A stretch of 64,000 nt of DNA from Bacillota bacterium (GCA_021828865.1 JAJZCW010000004.1:1-64000), one strand, 5' to 3'; counted from the stretch's first letter, positions 16,724 to 25,772 are shown. Numbers and translations are program-made. The notes: generated by a model from the letters alone, not told the origin.

Positions 16724-18153
16724 GACCGGTTCTCTCGTTTCATCAACACAGAATTATCTACTTTAGGATGTGTCATCTCGAAAGGATTCAAGATGACATC
16801 CAGCTCCGCTAGCGTCAACACACGATGCTCTAAACACAGTTCACGTACTGATCGCTTGCTTGTAATCGCCTCGCGTGCAATTTTAGTGGAAGTCTCATAC
16901 CCGAGATGAGGATTTAATGCAGTGATGATACCCACACTTTCATCGACATAATTTTTGCATACGTCTTCGTTCACCTCGATACCCTCGACACCGTATATGG
17001 TGAACACCTTAAATGCCTGCGCCATAATTGTCAAAGATTGCAATAAGTTGAATACAAGTACGGGTTCCATGACATTCAATTCAAGTTGTCCCGCTTCAGA
17101 AGCAAGAGAAATGGTATGATCATTGCCAATGACTTGAAAAGCAACTTGGTTAACCACTTCACACATCACCGGATTGACCTTCCCCGGCATGATGGATGAA
17201 CCGGGTTGACGCGCAGGTAAGCGAATTTCATTCAAGCCAGCACGCGGCCCAGAAGCCATCAATCGCAAATCATTGGATATTTTCGACATGTTGATCATGC
17301 AAATCTTGAGTGCACTTGATACTTCCGTGTAGGCATCCGTATTTTGCGTGGCATCAACAAGGTGCTCGGCATTCACGAGTGGAAAATTACTCATTAAGGC
17401 AAGTAGCTCTACAACCCTCTTGATGTATCCCTCATTCGCATTCAGTCCTGTTCCTACCGCCGTTGCACCCATATTGACTTCATATAGATGATTCCTTGTC
17501 TTTTGTATTCTCACTATGTCTCGCTCAATCACTCGTTGATACGCTTCAAATTCTTGCCCAAACCGTATTGGCACAGCATCCTGCAAATGGGTGCGTCCTA
17601 TTTTCAAAATCCCTTCGAACTCTGCCGACTTTTGTTTAAATGCAGTCCGCATATCTTCCATCACCTTTAAAAGTGTGGAGATTAGCGATAGAACTGCAAT
17701 ATGCACGGCTGTAGGAAATGAGTCATTTGTCGACTGAGCCATGTTCACATGTGAATTTGGACTCAGCAAAGAATAATCACCTAAATTCCCTCCAAGCAAT
17801 TCGATCGCTCGATTTGCTATCACCTCATTTGTGTTCATATTGAATGAGGTGCCCGCTCCACCTTGAATGGGGTCGACGATAAACTGCTCATACCACTTTC
17901 CCTCAATGATCTCATCAGCCGCTTCAACAATCGCCTGTCCAAAAAGATGATCAAGATTCCCCATTTCCATATTTGTAAGAGCGGCCGCCTTTTTCACAAG
18001 TGCCATGGATCTAATTAATTCTTCATGTATTCGATAGCCAGTAATCGGGAAGTTTTCTGTAGCTCTAAGTGTCTGGACACCGTAATAAACATCTTTTGGC
18101 ACCTCCAATAATCCTATAAAATCCCTTTCTACACGCGACTCTGTGGTCACCAT
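16720..18153 (-). CDS. aspA: Aspartate ammonia-lyase (aspartase)
   Basis: 477 aa of the aspartase/fumarase superfamily. The signature loop GSSIMPGKVNPVMCE near residue 322 includes the catalytic serine. TNEVIANRA near 108, NDSFPTAVHIA near 142 and KIGRTHLQDAVPIRFGQEF near 186 are also characteristic. The start at 18153 follows GGAGGGAACAG. It deaminates aspartate to fumarate. Length and motifs also fit fumarase C, but the coupling to asparaginase and the Lrp-type neighbour favour aspartase. A promoter is visible at 18188-18215. Confidence 0.92.
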   Translation of the reverse strand: MVTTESRVERDFIGLLEVPKDVYYGVQTLRATENFPITGYRIHEELIRSMALVKKAAALTNMEMGNLDHLFGQAIVEAADEIIEGKWYEQFIVDPIQGGAGTSFNMNTNEVIANRAIELLGGNLGDYSLLSPNSHVNMAQSTNDSFPTAVHIAVLSLISTLLKVMEDMRTAFKQKSAEFEGILKIGRTHLQDAVPIRFGQEFEAYQRVIERDIVRIQKTRNHLYEVNMGATAVGTGLNANEGYIKRVVELLALMSNFPLVNAEHLVDATQNTDAYTEVSSALKICMINMSKISNDLRLMASGPRAGLNEIRLPARQPGSSIMPGKVNPVMCEVVNQVAFQVIGNDHTISLASEAGQLELNVMEPVLVFNLLQSLTIMAQAFKVFTIYGVEGIEVNEDVCKNYVDESVGIITALNPHLGYETSTKIAREAITSKRSVRELCLEHRVLTLAELDVILNPFEMTHPKVDNSVLMKRENRS

Positions 18154-18187
18154 TCTGTTCCCTCCTCAAAAATAAATCGATCTGTCG

Positions 18188-18215
18188 TATATAAAGTAGG
18201 AATACTGTATTACAA
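18188..18215 (-). promoter_or_regulatory. Promoter of the aspA-ansA operon
   Basis: Minus-strand TTGTAA (18215-18210), 16 bases, TATATA (18193-18188), about 35 bases before the aspA ATG. The divergent Lrp-type gene makes regulation from this 147-base intergenic region likely. Confidence 0.55.
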
Positions 18216-18300
18216 TTAAAATGCATATAAAGCAAAATTCGAATGCAGTTCCATAAGCGAATTATCAAATTTAATTTATTTTGAAAGGGATTTTGCCAAA

Positions 18301-18768
18301 ATGACTTTAGAAAAAAAAGCAAATATTGATGATACAGATTGGATAATCCTTTATGAACTTCAGAAAGACGCCCGTATAAAATTTACGGAACTAGGCGCAC
18401 TTGTAGGACTTTCTGCACCTGCCACAGCGGAGCGAGTGCGGAAAATGGAGGATTTGGGGATAATTACAGGCTATCGGGTAGAGATTGACAGGAAAAAGAT
18501 CGGTTTACCGATAACCGCATGGATTCGGTTAAGTACACCGAAAGAACGAAGCGCTCGTTTGAGCGAAAAATTGAAGGGAATTCCGGAAATCATCGAATGC
18601 TCACGAGTCGCTGGCCCTGACTCGTTCGTAATGAAAATCAGTGTTACAAGTATGGAACACTTAGAAAATTTGCTCGACCACTTATCGCAATACGGAAGTT
18701 CCGTTACATCGATCGAAATGTCGACCACCATTTCCAATCGGTTCATCACCCAAACTATGGTTCGTTAA
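18301..18768 (+). CDS. Lrp/AsnC-family transcriptional regulator
   Basis: 155 aa: an N-terminal helix-turn-helix (residues about 8-60, DDTDWIILYELQKDARIKF then GALVGLSAPATAERVRKME) and a C-terminal RAM ligand domain (about 70-145, with ECSRVAGPDSFVMKISV). AAAGGGA precedes the ATG. It is divergent from aspA, so it probably senses an amino acid such as asparagine or aspartate and controls the aspA-ansA operon. A strong 13-bp hairpin follows it. Confidence 0.9.
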   Translation: MTLEKKANIDDTDWIILYELQKDARIKFTELGALVGLSAPATAERVRKMEDLGIITGYRVEIDRKKIGLPITAWIRLSTPKERSARLSEKLKGIPEIIECSRVAGPDSFVMKISVTSMEHLENLLDHLSQYGSSVTSIEMSTTISNRFITQTMVR

Positions 18769-18876
18769 CTTAACGCGATACTGTTGATTCATACTTCGGC
18801 CTTATTTTTAATCAATCCAATCATTCCCATTACCACAAAGTATATTTTGTAGGGCATTGGTAGCTGGATGACATCA

Positions 18877-18906
18877 AGGGCTACTCACTAACTAGTGAGT
18901 AGCCCT
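18877..18906 (+). terminator. Hairpin terminator after the Lrp-type gene
   Basis: Perfect 13-bp stem, AGGGCTACTCACT (18877-18889) with AGTGAGTAGCCCT (18894-18906), loop AACT, followed by CTGTTT. The T tract is short but the stem is very strong. It may also face the minus-strand tRNA-Gly transcript. Confidence 0.65.
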
Positions 18907-18927
18907 CTGTTTACAAAATGCATTTGA

Positions 18928-18999
18928 AGCGGATGACGAGATTCGAACTCGCAACTTTCAGCTTGGGAAGCTGACGCTCTACCATTGAACTACATCCGC
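18928..18999 (-). tRNA. tRNA-Gly (anticodon CCC)
   Basis: Minus-strand cloverleaf: acceptor GCGGATG (18999-18993) pairs with CATCCGC (18935-18929). The anticodon stem TCAGC/GCTGA has loop TTCCCAA, giving anticodon CCC, and the T arm contains GTTCGAATC. No CCA is encoded. 72 bases, discriminator T. Confidence 0.93.
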
Positions 19000-19063
19000 A
19001 TTAAATATTACAGCAAAGAGAATTATATAATAAAGCACGATAATGCGCAAGTTGCAATATATT

Positions 19064-19834
19064 CTATATTTTTTGGTAAAAGAACGGTTGAATCTGCTTC
19101 AATCGATACGTCTCTGCATGGAAAATCTGTTCCGTACTTCCTACAAAAAGCACTCCACCACTTCTCAGTGACTGGGCAAACTTATGATAAAGGATATCTT
19201 TTGCAGGATCTGTGAAGTAAATCAATACATTTCGACAAATAATCAAGTCATAGTCTGAATCAAATGGTTGCTCCAATAAATTATGCTTTTTAAATTCAAT
19301 TTGTGACCTTAGCTCATCCGAAACCTGTTGTTGCGTGCTGTTCACTGAACGAAAATACTTACTTTTCAAATCCTGTTCGATGGGCATTAGTTCTTCTTCA
19401 TTGTAAATCCCCTCTTTAGCCACACGAAGTGCACGATCATCAATATCTGTGGCAAGAAGAGATACTCCCGATACTGTCATCAATTTCGAAAGCAAAAGCA
19501 TTAACGTATAAGGTTCCTGACCAGTGCTGCAAGCTGCGCTCCATGCCTTCAAATGGTTATTTCTCATTAGTGTAGGTATTAACTGCGCAAGAGCATCCCA
19601 TCTAGACCTATTCCTAAAAAACTCGGAAACATTAATCGTCATACGATCTAACAATTCATCCATCAGTCGCGAATCCTTGCTAGCAGCATCCAAATACTCA
19701 CCGAAGTTTTGAAATCCTCTTTTAGTACATAACGCAGTCAAGCGTCTCTCCATTTGTGGGCGCTTGTACTTTTCCAGATCAATACCAGTCACTCTGCAGA
19801 AATTTTCTATAAACCAATCATAGTCTTGAGCCAT
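19064..19834 (-). CDS. cheR: Chemotaxis protein methyltransferase CheR
   Basis: 256 aa. The N-terminal helical domain (about 1-70, ending MDELLDRMTINVSEFFRN) is followed by a SAM-dependent methyltransferase domain with AACSTGQEPYTLMLLL near residue 100, ATDIDDRALRVAKEGIY near 129 and DLIICRNVLIYFTDP near 200. It methylates glutamates of chemoreceptors. It lies downstream of ndk, as in Bacillus. A hairpin in the ndk-cheR gap may modulate readthrough. Confidence 0.93.
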   Translation of the reverse strand: MAQDYDWFIENFCRVTGIDLEKYKRPQMERRLTALCTKRGFQNFGEYLDAASKDSRLMDELLDRMTINVSEFFRNRSRWDALAQLIPTLMRNNHLKAWSAACSTGQEPYTLMLLLSKLMTVSGVSLLATDIDDRALRVAKEGIYNEEELMPIEQDLKSKYFRSVNSTQQQVSDELRSQIEFKKHNLLEQPFDSDYDLIICRNVLIYFTDPAKDILYHKFAQSLRSGGVLFVGSTEQIFHAETYRLKQIQPFFYQKI

Positions 19835-19869
19835 TTTTCACCTATTATTAATAATTATATAAGAATTTT

Positions 19870-19909
19870 AGGGCGCGAAGCCTGACGCAGATAGTAAACT
19901 TCGCACCCT
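19870..19909 (-). repeat. Intercistronic hairpin between ndk and cheR
   Basis: AGGGCGCGAAG (19870-19880) and CTTCGCACCCT (19899-19909) pair over 11 positions. In minus-strand RNA the single mismatch becomes a G-U pair, so the structure is favoured in the ndk-cheR message. No T run follows on that strand, making it a processing or partial termination signal rather than a clear terminator. Confidence 0.5.
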
Positions 19910-19926
19910 CTTTTATTAGATATTAA

Positions 19927-20370
19927 TTAGATCCATTTTGCAATAGCTTTTTCATATGACAACAATTCATTGTCATTGAACCAAAGTGCAATCTCCCTCG
20001 CTGCACTTTCTGGTGAATCACTGCCATGGATTAGGTTCATCCCCATACTGATGCCAAAGTCCCCTCGAATCGTCCCTGGTTGCGCGTCAACAGGGTTGGT
20101 TTTGCCCATCATACTCCTCGCAATGGTGATCGCGTTATCGCCTTCCAGCACGAACGCAAATACCGGAGACGAAGTGATAAAGGACACGAGTTCACCAAAA
20201 AAAGGCTTCTCTTTATGCTCTGCATAATGTTTCTCAGCAAGATCGTTGCTGACGCTCATTAGTTTACCACCGACTAATTTCAATCCTTTTAATTCAAAAC
20301 GGCGAATAATCTCACCGATTAATCCACGTTGCACACCGTCTGGTTTGACCATCACAAATGTTTTTTCCAT
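19927..20370 (-). CDS. ndk: Nucleoside diphosphate kinase
   Basis: 147 aa, the standard length. It starts [20 protein letters not shown]. The phosphorylated histidine lies in [16 protein letters not shown] near residue 115, and [22 protein letters not shown] near 85 is characteristic. It exchanges gamma-phosphates between nucleoside di- and triphosphates. It is placed between hepT and cheR as in Bacillus genomes. Confidence 0.96.
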   Translation of the reverse strand: MEKTFVMVKPDGVQRGLIGEIIRRFELKGLKLVGGKLMSVSNDLAEKHYAEHKEKPFFGELVSFITSSPVFAFVLEGDNAITIARSMMGKTNPVDAQPGTIRGDFGISMGMNLIHGSDSPESAAREIALWFNDNELLSYEKAIAKWI

Positions 20371-20455
20371 CTGAACAACCTCTTTTCGAATATGTAATAA
20401 ACTTTTTCTCGGCTAACATTGTAACAAGACACGCACAGTGTTTCAAATTAAGAAT

Positions 20456-21439
20456 TCAATGATCTCGATTGCTGATGAATCTTGACATTGCCAAGAGCGT
20501 TTCTCTTTCCTCAGTGGCCGGCAACAACAATAATGCATCATTCGCCTTCCGCAAATAACGATCAGCCATTTCTTGTGCACAAATCAGTCCTTTACTTGAC
20601 TTGATTAGCGCCAATGCCCGTTCCGTTCCGTCAGAAACCATCCATTCGTCATCCGTTCTGGTGACTGTTATCAATTCACGAAGTTCAGTTCCAAATTGCT
20701 CATCCCTAAGCGCAAAAAGCGTTGGTGCCGTAATGTTCCCTTGGCGAAAATCGCTTCCTACAGGCTTACCCAATTTTTCTTCTGATGCCGTAAAATCGAG
20801 TATGTCATCCGTGATTTGAAATGCCATCCCCGCGTGATAACCAAAACGCATTAGCGCATTCAAATAGGAAGGGATTGCTCCAGACACTGCCCCTCCTAAC
20901 ATGCACGACATCTCAATTAAAAGTGCGGTTTTTCTGCGAATCCTAACTAGGTATTTACGCATACTTTGATCAAAATTGAAAAGATCATGAATCTGTTCAA
21001 TTTCGCCCACGCTCATTCTTTCGATTGCCCTAGAGAGTTTTATATGCATATCAACATTCGGTATTTCCGATAACACTGACAAAGCTTGGGCAAAAATAAA
21101 ATCACCGGTATACATGGCCAACCGATTGCCGTAATTCGCTTTCACAGTGGGGTGACCGCGTCTGGTGTCCGCATTATCCACTACATCATCATGAACCAGA
21201 GTAGCCATGTGGATCAGTTCCAGTGCCACAGCCGCCCGTATCAATTTGTCTCTATCATAATTTCCGAAGGTACCTGATAACAAGACAAAAACTGGTCGCA
21301 ATCGCTTGCCACCAGCTTGTAATAAATGTAAAGCCGTTTCTTCTAGAATTGGCTCAATGGATCTAAGCTGATGATGAAGCTGTGTTTCCACATTCGCCAA
21401 ATCAATTTCCAGATTCGGATAAAGATCACTTACATTCAC
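20456..21439 (-). CDS. hepT: Heptaprenyl diphosphate synthase component II
   Basis: 327-aa trans-prenyltransferase with both aspartate-rich motifs: DDVVDNADTRRGHPT near residue 80 (first) and DDILDFTASEEKLGKP near 208 (second). AGGKRLRP near 43 binds diphosphate. It makes the long isoprenoid side chain of menaquinone together with HepS, encoded two genes upstream. The start is the GTG at 21439. Gene order hepS-menG-hepT is that of Bacillus. Chain length cannot be read from the sequence. Confidence 0.94.
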   Translation of the reverse strand: MNVSDLYPNLEIDLANVETQLHHQLRSIEPILEETALHLLQAGGKRLRPVFVLLSGTFGNYDRDKLIRAAVALELIHMATLVHDDVVDNADTRRGHPTVKANYGNRLAMYTGDFIFAQALSVLSEIPNVDMHIKLSRAIERMSVGEIEQIHDLFNFDQSMRKYLVRIRRKTALLIEMSCMLGGAVSGAIPSYLNALMRFGYHAGMAFQITDDILDFTASEEKLGKPVGSDFRQGNITAPTLFALRDEQFGTELRELITVTRTDDEWMVSDGTERALALIKSSKGLICAQEMADRYLRKANDALLLLPATEERETLLAMSRFISNRDH

Positions 21440-21491
21440 GAAAAATCTTCACACCTTTTGAGACAATACAATATTTTACATAGTCACCAAT

Positions 21492-22217
21492 TCAGTTCAT
21501 TGGCTTATAGCCAATATGCAACGCACTGATACCACCCGTTAATGCATAATGTTTGACGCGTTCTAAACCGGCCTCACGAAATAATTCAGCCAACTGAAAT
21601 CGGTCAGGGAAAGTGATCAGCGATCTAGGCAACCATTCATAGGCTTCCGGATCTCCCACAACTAATTTCCCTATTTTCGGAAGGATTTTATAGAAGTAGA
21701 AATAATATAATTGTCGGAATGGCTTCCATGTGGGTTTGGAAAGCTCTAATGACACGACCATACCACCAGGCTTGGTCACACGAGCCATTTCCTTCACCAC
21801 TTGTAAGACATCCGGAACATTACGAAGCGCAAAACCTATCGTCGTGAAATCAAATGTTCCATCCTTAAAAGGTAAATCCATCGCATTGCCGTGGATCAAT
21901 TTTGTATAGTCACTGATTCCAGCTTGTTCCACTTTTGGTCTTGCTACTTCCAACATGTCCTCACAAAAATCCAAACCAACAACGTACCCTTTTTCACCAA
22001 CTTCATCAGCCAAGGCAATAGCCCAATCCCCTGTTCCCGTAGCAACATCGAGGCAACTTGCTCCACGACTAACTGCCATTTTCTCCATGGCAAAATCCCG
22101 CCACACCTTATGTTGGTAGAAGCTAAGAACAGAATTCATCGTGTCATATTTGCCTGCAATGTTAGAAAAAACCTGATGAACAAATTCAGCCTTTGCAGAT
22201 GCACTAAATTCTTCCAC
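21492..22217 (-). CDS. menG: Demethylmenaquinone methyltransferase (MenG/UbiE)
   Basis: 241 aa, starting at a GTG at 22217 after AAAGGGG. SAM-binding motif LDVATGTGDWAIALADE near residue 54, then family markers FVHQVFSNIAGKYDTMNSVLS near 11, ALRNVPD near 133 and LELSKP near 158. It performs the last step of menaquinone synthesis. Between hepS and hepT, so side-chain synthesis and ring methylation share one transcript. Confidence 0.95.
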   Translation of the reverse strand: MEEFSASAKAEFVHQVFSNIAGKYDTMNSVLSFYQHKVWRDFAMEKMAVSRGASCLDVATGTGDWAIALADEVGEKGYVVGLDFCEDMLEVARPKVEQAGISDYTKLIHGNAMDLPFKDGTFDFTTIGFALRNVPDVLQVVKEMARVTKPGGMVVSLELSKPTWKPFRQLYYFYFYKILPKIGKLVVGDPEAYEWLPRSLITFPDRFQLAELFREAGLERVKHYALTGGISALHIGYKPMN

Positions 22218-22221
22218 AAAG

Positions 22222-23115
22222 CTAGCCCCTTTCTACATACGGCCTCCCTTCATGTCCCACTAGTTCTAGCGGATGAAACAGTTGCTCGATGATGTCCCAA
22301 CCTTCTACTCCAAAAAGGTCAATAGAAATTTCCCTTAGCCGGGAAATGGCATCACGAAAGCCCTGAACGACATGAGATAAGGTGCCATATTTGATATGAA
22401 GCGACATATAGCGTTTTTCAGCAGCAGAATTAACTGGCGTTAGCGAACTGAACTGGCGTCTTTCCTCGCTCGACATGACTTTACCCAAAATAGCGTTAGC
22501 TAAAGTCTTGCCTTTTACTTCGTTGTGTTTGCTCAGTTCTTGTTCGTAGACGCTGGCTTCTACTGCCGCGTTCACAAACGCAGTCATTTGTTCGCCCGGA
22601 ATAAATATATCACAGAGCGACTGAATTAAAGCCCCATGGATTACTCTCACATCTGACAGATAATTGAACTCATTATAGGTACCATCAAATAATGCCTTGT
22701 GAAGCGAGACTTTTGCCTCATTAATGTGCGCAATAGCACGTGAAAATACGCGAATCATTTCTATATGTTCTGTTTCTGCCATTAGTTTATAAAACAGACT
22801 GCTCAGGTAATCGCCGCCAAGCACCGTCAATTGACGCCGCTTCTCTTCGCGTAACAGGTCCTCAGTAACCTCATCATGGAGCGAGAGGCCATGATAAATC
22901 ATCATCATGGCTGCGAGCAGCCTTTCTCGAACCATCTGTGTCAATTCTGATTTTGATAAAACCATTGCCCCCAAAAATAATTGCAATCGCGATAAAACAG
23001 GTAAGATGAATTCATCACGCAAATATTGACTAGCAATATTCTTTTCCACGAATTGCTGTAATTCCTGGAGGTGAAGCAATTTTTCAAGTCCGTTAATTTC
23101 CCGTTCGATGGTCAC
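22222..23115 (-). CDS. hepS: Heptaprenyl diphosphate synthase component I
   Basis: About 297 aa from the GTG at 23115, chosen because AGGAGGTGA precedes it; the frame is open to 23148. It is a helical protein related to the regulatory small subunit of two-component heptaprenyl diphosphate synthases, with HDEVTEDLLREEKRRQLTVLGGDYLSSLFY near residues 98-125. The aspartate-rich catalytic motif is absent, as expected for this non-catalytic component. It partners with HepT and ends 5 bases before menG. Confidence 0.88.
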   Translation of the reverse strand: MTIEREINGLEKLLHLQELQQFVEKNIASQYLRDEFILPVLSRLQLFLGAMVLSKSELTQMVRERLLAAMMMIYHGLSLHDEVTEDLLREEKRRQLTVLGGDYLSSLFYKLMAETEHIEMIRVFSRAIAHINEAKVSLHKALFDGTYNEFNYLSDVRVIHGALIQSLCDIFIPGEQMTAFVNAAVEASVYEQELSKHNEVKGKTLANAILGKVMSSEERRQFSSLTPVNSAAEKRYMSLHIKYGTLSHVVQGFRDAISRLREISIDLFGVEGWDIIEQLFHPLELVGHEGRPYVERG

Positions 23116-23194
23116 TTGTCTCACCTCCTGCTGACCGCTATAAATCAATCAGCGCGTTCATTATAACACAGAAATGCAACGTTAGAATAAACCT

Positions 23195-23410
23195 CTATGC
23201 TTCCGTATCAATGACGCCGTGTTTGGTGTAAATCAGCGCTGGTCCCCTGACTTTTATCGCCGATGTATACTCAGTGAACTGTGCAAGCATCACTTCTCCT
23301 TTGTCCAATTTCTCGAGGTGATTAAATTTAGTATCTTGTCCACGTGTCAGTCCGATGACCTGTACACCGCTTACTTTTGCTTTAATCGCTACATAGTCTT
23401 CTGTGTCCAT
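23195..23410 (-). CDS. mtrB: Tryptophan RNA-binding attenuator protein (TRAP)
   Basis: 71 aa from the ATG at 23410, 11 bases after GGAGG; the frame extends upstream but known TRAP proteins start at this point. Conserved segments [25 protein letters not shown], then [18 protein letters not shown] hold the tryptophan pocket and the Lys-Lys-Arg RNA contacts. TRAP forms an 11-mer ring that binds G/UAG repeats in trp leader RNA when loaded with tryptophan. The usual partner mtrA (folE) is not adjacent here but lies at 48 kb. Confidence 0.94.
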   Translation of the reverse strand: MDTEDYVAIKAKVSGVQVIGLTRGQDTKFNHLEKLDKGEVMLAQFTEYTSAIKVRGPALIYTKHGVIDTEA

Positions 23411-23470
23411 GTTCGCATCCGCCTCCCCTAGATTCTTCCCTAATAGTAACATTATCAAAAATGAATAAGT

Positions 23471-23501
23471 AAAAAAATCAGCCCGGCATAGCAGGCTGAT
23501 T
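23471..23501 (-). terminator. Intrinsic terminator after tRNA-Pro
   Basis: Minus strand: AATCAGCC (23501-23494) pairs with GGCTGATT (23483-23476) around a 10-base loop, followed by a run of T (23477-23471). It separates the tRNA-Pro transcript from mtrB. Confidence 0.85.
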
Positions 23502-23505
23502 CGTC

Positions 23506-23582
23506 TGGTCGGAATGACGGGATTCGAACCCGTGACCTCTACCTCCCCAAGGTAGCGCGCTACCAGGCTGCGCTACATCCCG
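23506..23582 (-). tRNA. tRNA-Pro (anticodon GGG)
   Basis: Minus-strand cloverleaf with acceptor CGGGATG/CATTCCG and an encoded CCA end (23508-23506). Anticodon stem CTACC/GGTAG, loop TTGGGGA, anticodon GGG. D arm AGCGCAGCCTGGTAGCGC and T arm GGGTTCGAATCCC are typical. 77 bases. Confidence 0.95.
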
Positions 23583-23715
23583 ATGCTCTTAAGGCGTGTT
23601 TTAGTATACCAATTACCTCGCCAGATTTCAAGCATTAGATGTTGCGCTAAATTTACAGAATTCGCATCAACACACTCACAAAGCGTCGAAATCCAGCGAG
23701 GTTTGGCTTTCTTTC

Positions 23716-25293
23716 TTATTTCGCGGGAAATGCCTTACGTTGTCGCTCCATTGCGCGCAATTCCACCCTGCGAATTTTACCGCTGGTTGTTTTCGGCAAT
23801 TGGCTGACAAATTCAATTTCGCGCGGATATTTGTACGGTGCGGTTGTGGTTTTCACATGATTTTGTAATTCTTCGACGAGTTCAGTTGTCTCTTTTATGT
23901 TTGGCTTTAGAACCACAAACGCCTTGACAATATGTCCTCTTTCAGTATCGGGGCTAGCTACTGCTGCGCACTCTGCAACAGAAGGGTGGCGAACCAACGC
24001 ATCTTCCACTTCAAACGGGCCAATGGTGTAACCAGCGCTGATGATGATGTCGTCTGCCCGACCTTCAAACCAGATGTAGCCATCTTCATCAAAACGCCCC
24101 AAGTCCCCAGTTACGTAATATTCACCACGGAAAGCCTTGGCGGTCCGTTCTTCGTCGTAAAGGTATTCCCTAAATAGAGTTGGTGTAGAACGGTGTACTG
24201 CAATATCCCCGATGCTCCCCACTGGCAATGGTTTCCCGTCCTCATCGATGATAGCTACTTGATGATGAGGTGAGGGTTTGCCCATGGAACCTTTTTTCAC
24301 ATCCATCCCCACCTGAGTGGATACCAGCAGAGAGTTCTCTGTTTGGCCATATCCATCCCGAACCATCACTTGGCAACGGCGATAAAAAGTATCAATGACC
24401 TCACGGTTCAACGGTTCACCTGCACTGACAGCGCTTCTCAGACTTTTGGGTTGCCAGCTTTCGATTTTCGGCGATTTTGCCATCAAACGATACTCTGTGG
24501 GTGTCGAACAAAAAAGCCCAATTGGATACTGTTCCAATATTTCTAGAAATGCTTCTGGCTCAAAACGTCCGGTATACACAAAAGCGGTACCGCCTTTGCC
24601 AAGGATAGAGGTAAACGGGCTCCATACCCATTTTGCCCAACCAGGTCCTGCCGTCGCCCACGCCCATTCGCCTTGCTTTACATCGAACCAATAGGTTGCG
24701 GCATTGGCAACGTGTGCTCTCGGCCATCCATGGACGTGCACCACCCCTTTTGGTCCACCTGTCGTTCCAGATGTATAGGAAATGTACGCCATGTCACTCG
24801 CATCCGTATCGGCGGGAGGTAGCAGGGAAGCTTCGTCAAGCGTTTTCATCAGGGACAGCAAATTAACAAATCCTTCGTGATCCCCATCCACAATATAACG
24901 TTGAACTTCTGGAGAATCCTGTAACGCGACAGCTACTTCATCCGCTATGTATGGTGCCGTAATGACCGCCTTGACCTGCGCGTGTCTTACGCGATAGCCA
25001 ATATCGCCGGCTCTCAACATTTCAGAAGCAGGTAACGTGACAGCCCCCATTCGATTCAATCCTAAATAGACCTGATAAGAGTAAAGCCCTCTGGTGAGCA
25101 GAACCAATATCCGGTCACCAGCTTGCAACCCTTGTTTGGCGAGCGCTGTGTGCACCTTTGCCGCTTCTTTAGTCAATTCTGTGTAGGTAATGCTCGCATC
25201 CCCGCTAGGTGTATGCATGTAAACGGCGATTTGATCACCATGCGAGGTGGCGTATTCCTCCACTGCGGCAGCAAAATTGTAACGATCCATCAT
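23716..25293 (-). CDS. Acyl-CoA synthetase (AMP-forming), medium/short-chain type
   Basis: About 525 aa from the ATG at 25293 after GGGAGGGG. Member of the ANL superfamily: P-loop SYTSGTTGGPKGVVHVHGW near residue 175, GYGQTENS near 312, the hinge region YVTGDLGRFDEDGYIWFEGRADD near 395, and the C-terminal catalytic lysine in LPKTTSGKIRRVELR near 505. Activates a carboxylic acid to its CoA thioester through an adenylate. The MVRDGYGQTEN and WAKWVWSPF segments resemble medium-chain acyl-CoA synthetases. It sits between HU and tRNA-Pro, not part of the usual Bacillus order. Confidence 0.9.
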   Translation of the reverse strand: MMDRYNFAAAVEEYATSHGDQIAVYMHTPSGDASITYTELTKEAAKVHTALAKQGLQAGDRILVLLTRGLYSYQVYLGLNRMGAVTLPASEMLRAGDIGYRVRHAQVKAVITAPYIADEVAVALQDSPEVQRYIVDGDHEGFVNLLSLMKTLDEASLLPPADTDASDMAYISYTSGTTGGPKGVVHVHGWPRAHVANAATYWFDVKQGEWAWATAGPGWAKWVWSPFTSILGKGGTAFVYTGRFEPEAFLEILEQYPIGLFCSTPTEYRLMAKSPKIESWQPKSLRSAVSAGEPLNREVIDTFYRRCQVMVRDGYGQTENSLLVSTQVGMDVKKGSMGKPSPHHQVAIIDEDGKPLPVGSIGDIAVHRSTPTLFREYLYDEERTAKAFRGEYYVTGDLGRFDEDGYIWFEGRADDIIISAGYTIGPFEVEDALVRHPSVAECAAVASPDTERGHIVKAFVVLKPNIKETTELVEELQNHVKTTTAPYKYPREIEFVSQLPKTTSGKIRRVELRAMERQRKAFPAK

Positions 25294-25362
25294 GTTTCCC
25301 CTCCCTGTCACATGTCTGTCTATCGTTACTTCTCTTTTACTGTCGTCAATTCCTGCTAATCA

Positions 25363-25635
25363 CTATTGAATGGCAGAACGCAGTGTTTTTCCCGCACGAA
25401 ATGCTGGAATCTTTGCTGCTTCAATTTGAATCTCTTCACCTGTGAGTGGGTTCCTACCGCGTCTTGCGTTCCTTAGTCTCACTTCAAAATTGCCGAATCC
25501 CGTCAGATGTACATTTTCACCCGACTGTAATGCAGATTGGATGACTGACAGTGTCGCATCGACGATTTGTGTGGCTTCTTTTTTGGTAATGGAAGTCTGC
25601 TCGGCCACTCTAGCAATTAACTGATTCTTGTTCAC
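25363..25635 (-). CDS. hup: DNA-binding protein HU
   Basis: 90 aa, the exact HU length when read from the GTG at 25635, which follows GAGAGGAAG. Sequence pattern NKNQLIARVAEQ at the start, TGFGNFEVRLRNARRGRNPLTG near residue 45 (DNA-intercalating arm), and the ending RAGKTLRSAIQ. Non-specific DNA bending and compaction. Located just downstream of spoIVA, as in Bacillus. Confidence 0.95.
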   Translation of the reverse strand: MNKNQLIARVAEQTSITKKEATQIVDATLSVIQSALQSGENVHLTGFGNFEVRLRNARRGRNPLTGEEIQIEAAKIPAFRAGKTLRSAIQ

Positions 25636-25731
25636 TTTGAATCTTCCTCTCAAACTAATTTTATTTCTAATGATAATTTCATTTTTATCCAACCCCACAG
25701 AGGTTTATACACGCCTTTTTCTATTGGTCAC

Positions 25732-25758
25732 AAAAAAATACACCCTGTTGAGGGTGTA
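25732..25758 (-). terminator. Intrinsic terminator after spoIVA
   Basis: TACACCCT (25758-25751 on the minus strand) pairs with AGGGTGTA (25746-25739), loop CAAC, followed by seven T. Confidence 0.9.
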
Positions 25759-25772
25759 GGTAGTTTTTACTG

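Noticed and set aside
19870-19909. Terminator of ndk
   Set aside because: The stem is good, but on the ndk strand it is followed by AAAATTC rather than a T run. Listed only as an intercistronic hairpin.
23195-23458. Longer 87-aa form of TRAP
   Set aside because: The extra N-terminal codons precede and include the ribosome binding site, and TRAP proteins begin at the ATG at 23410.
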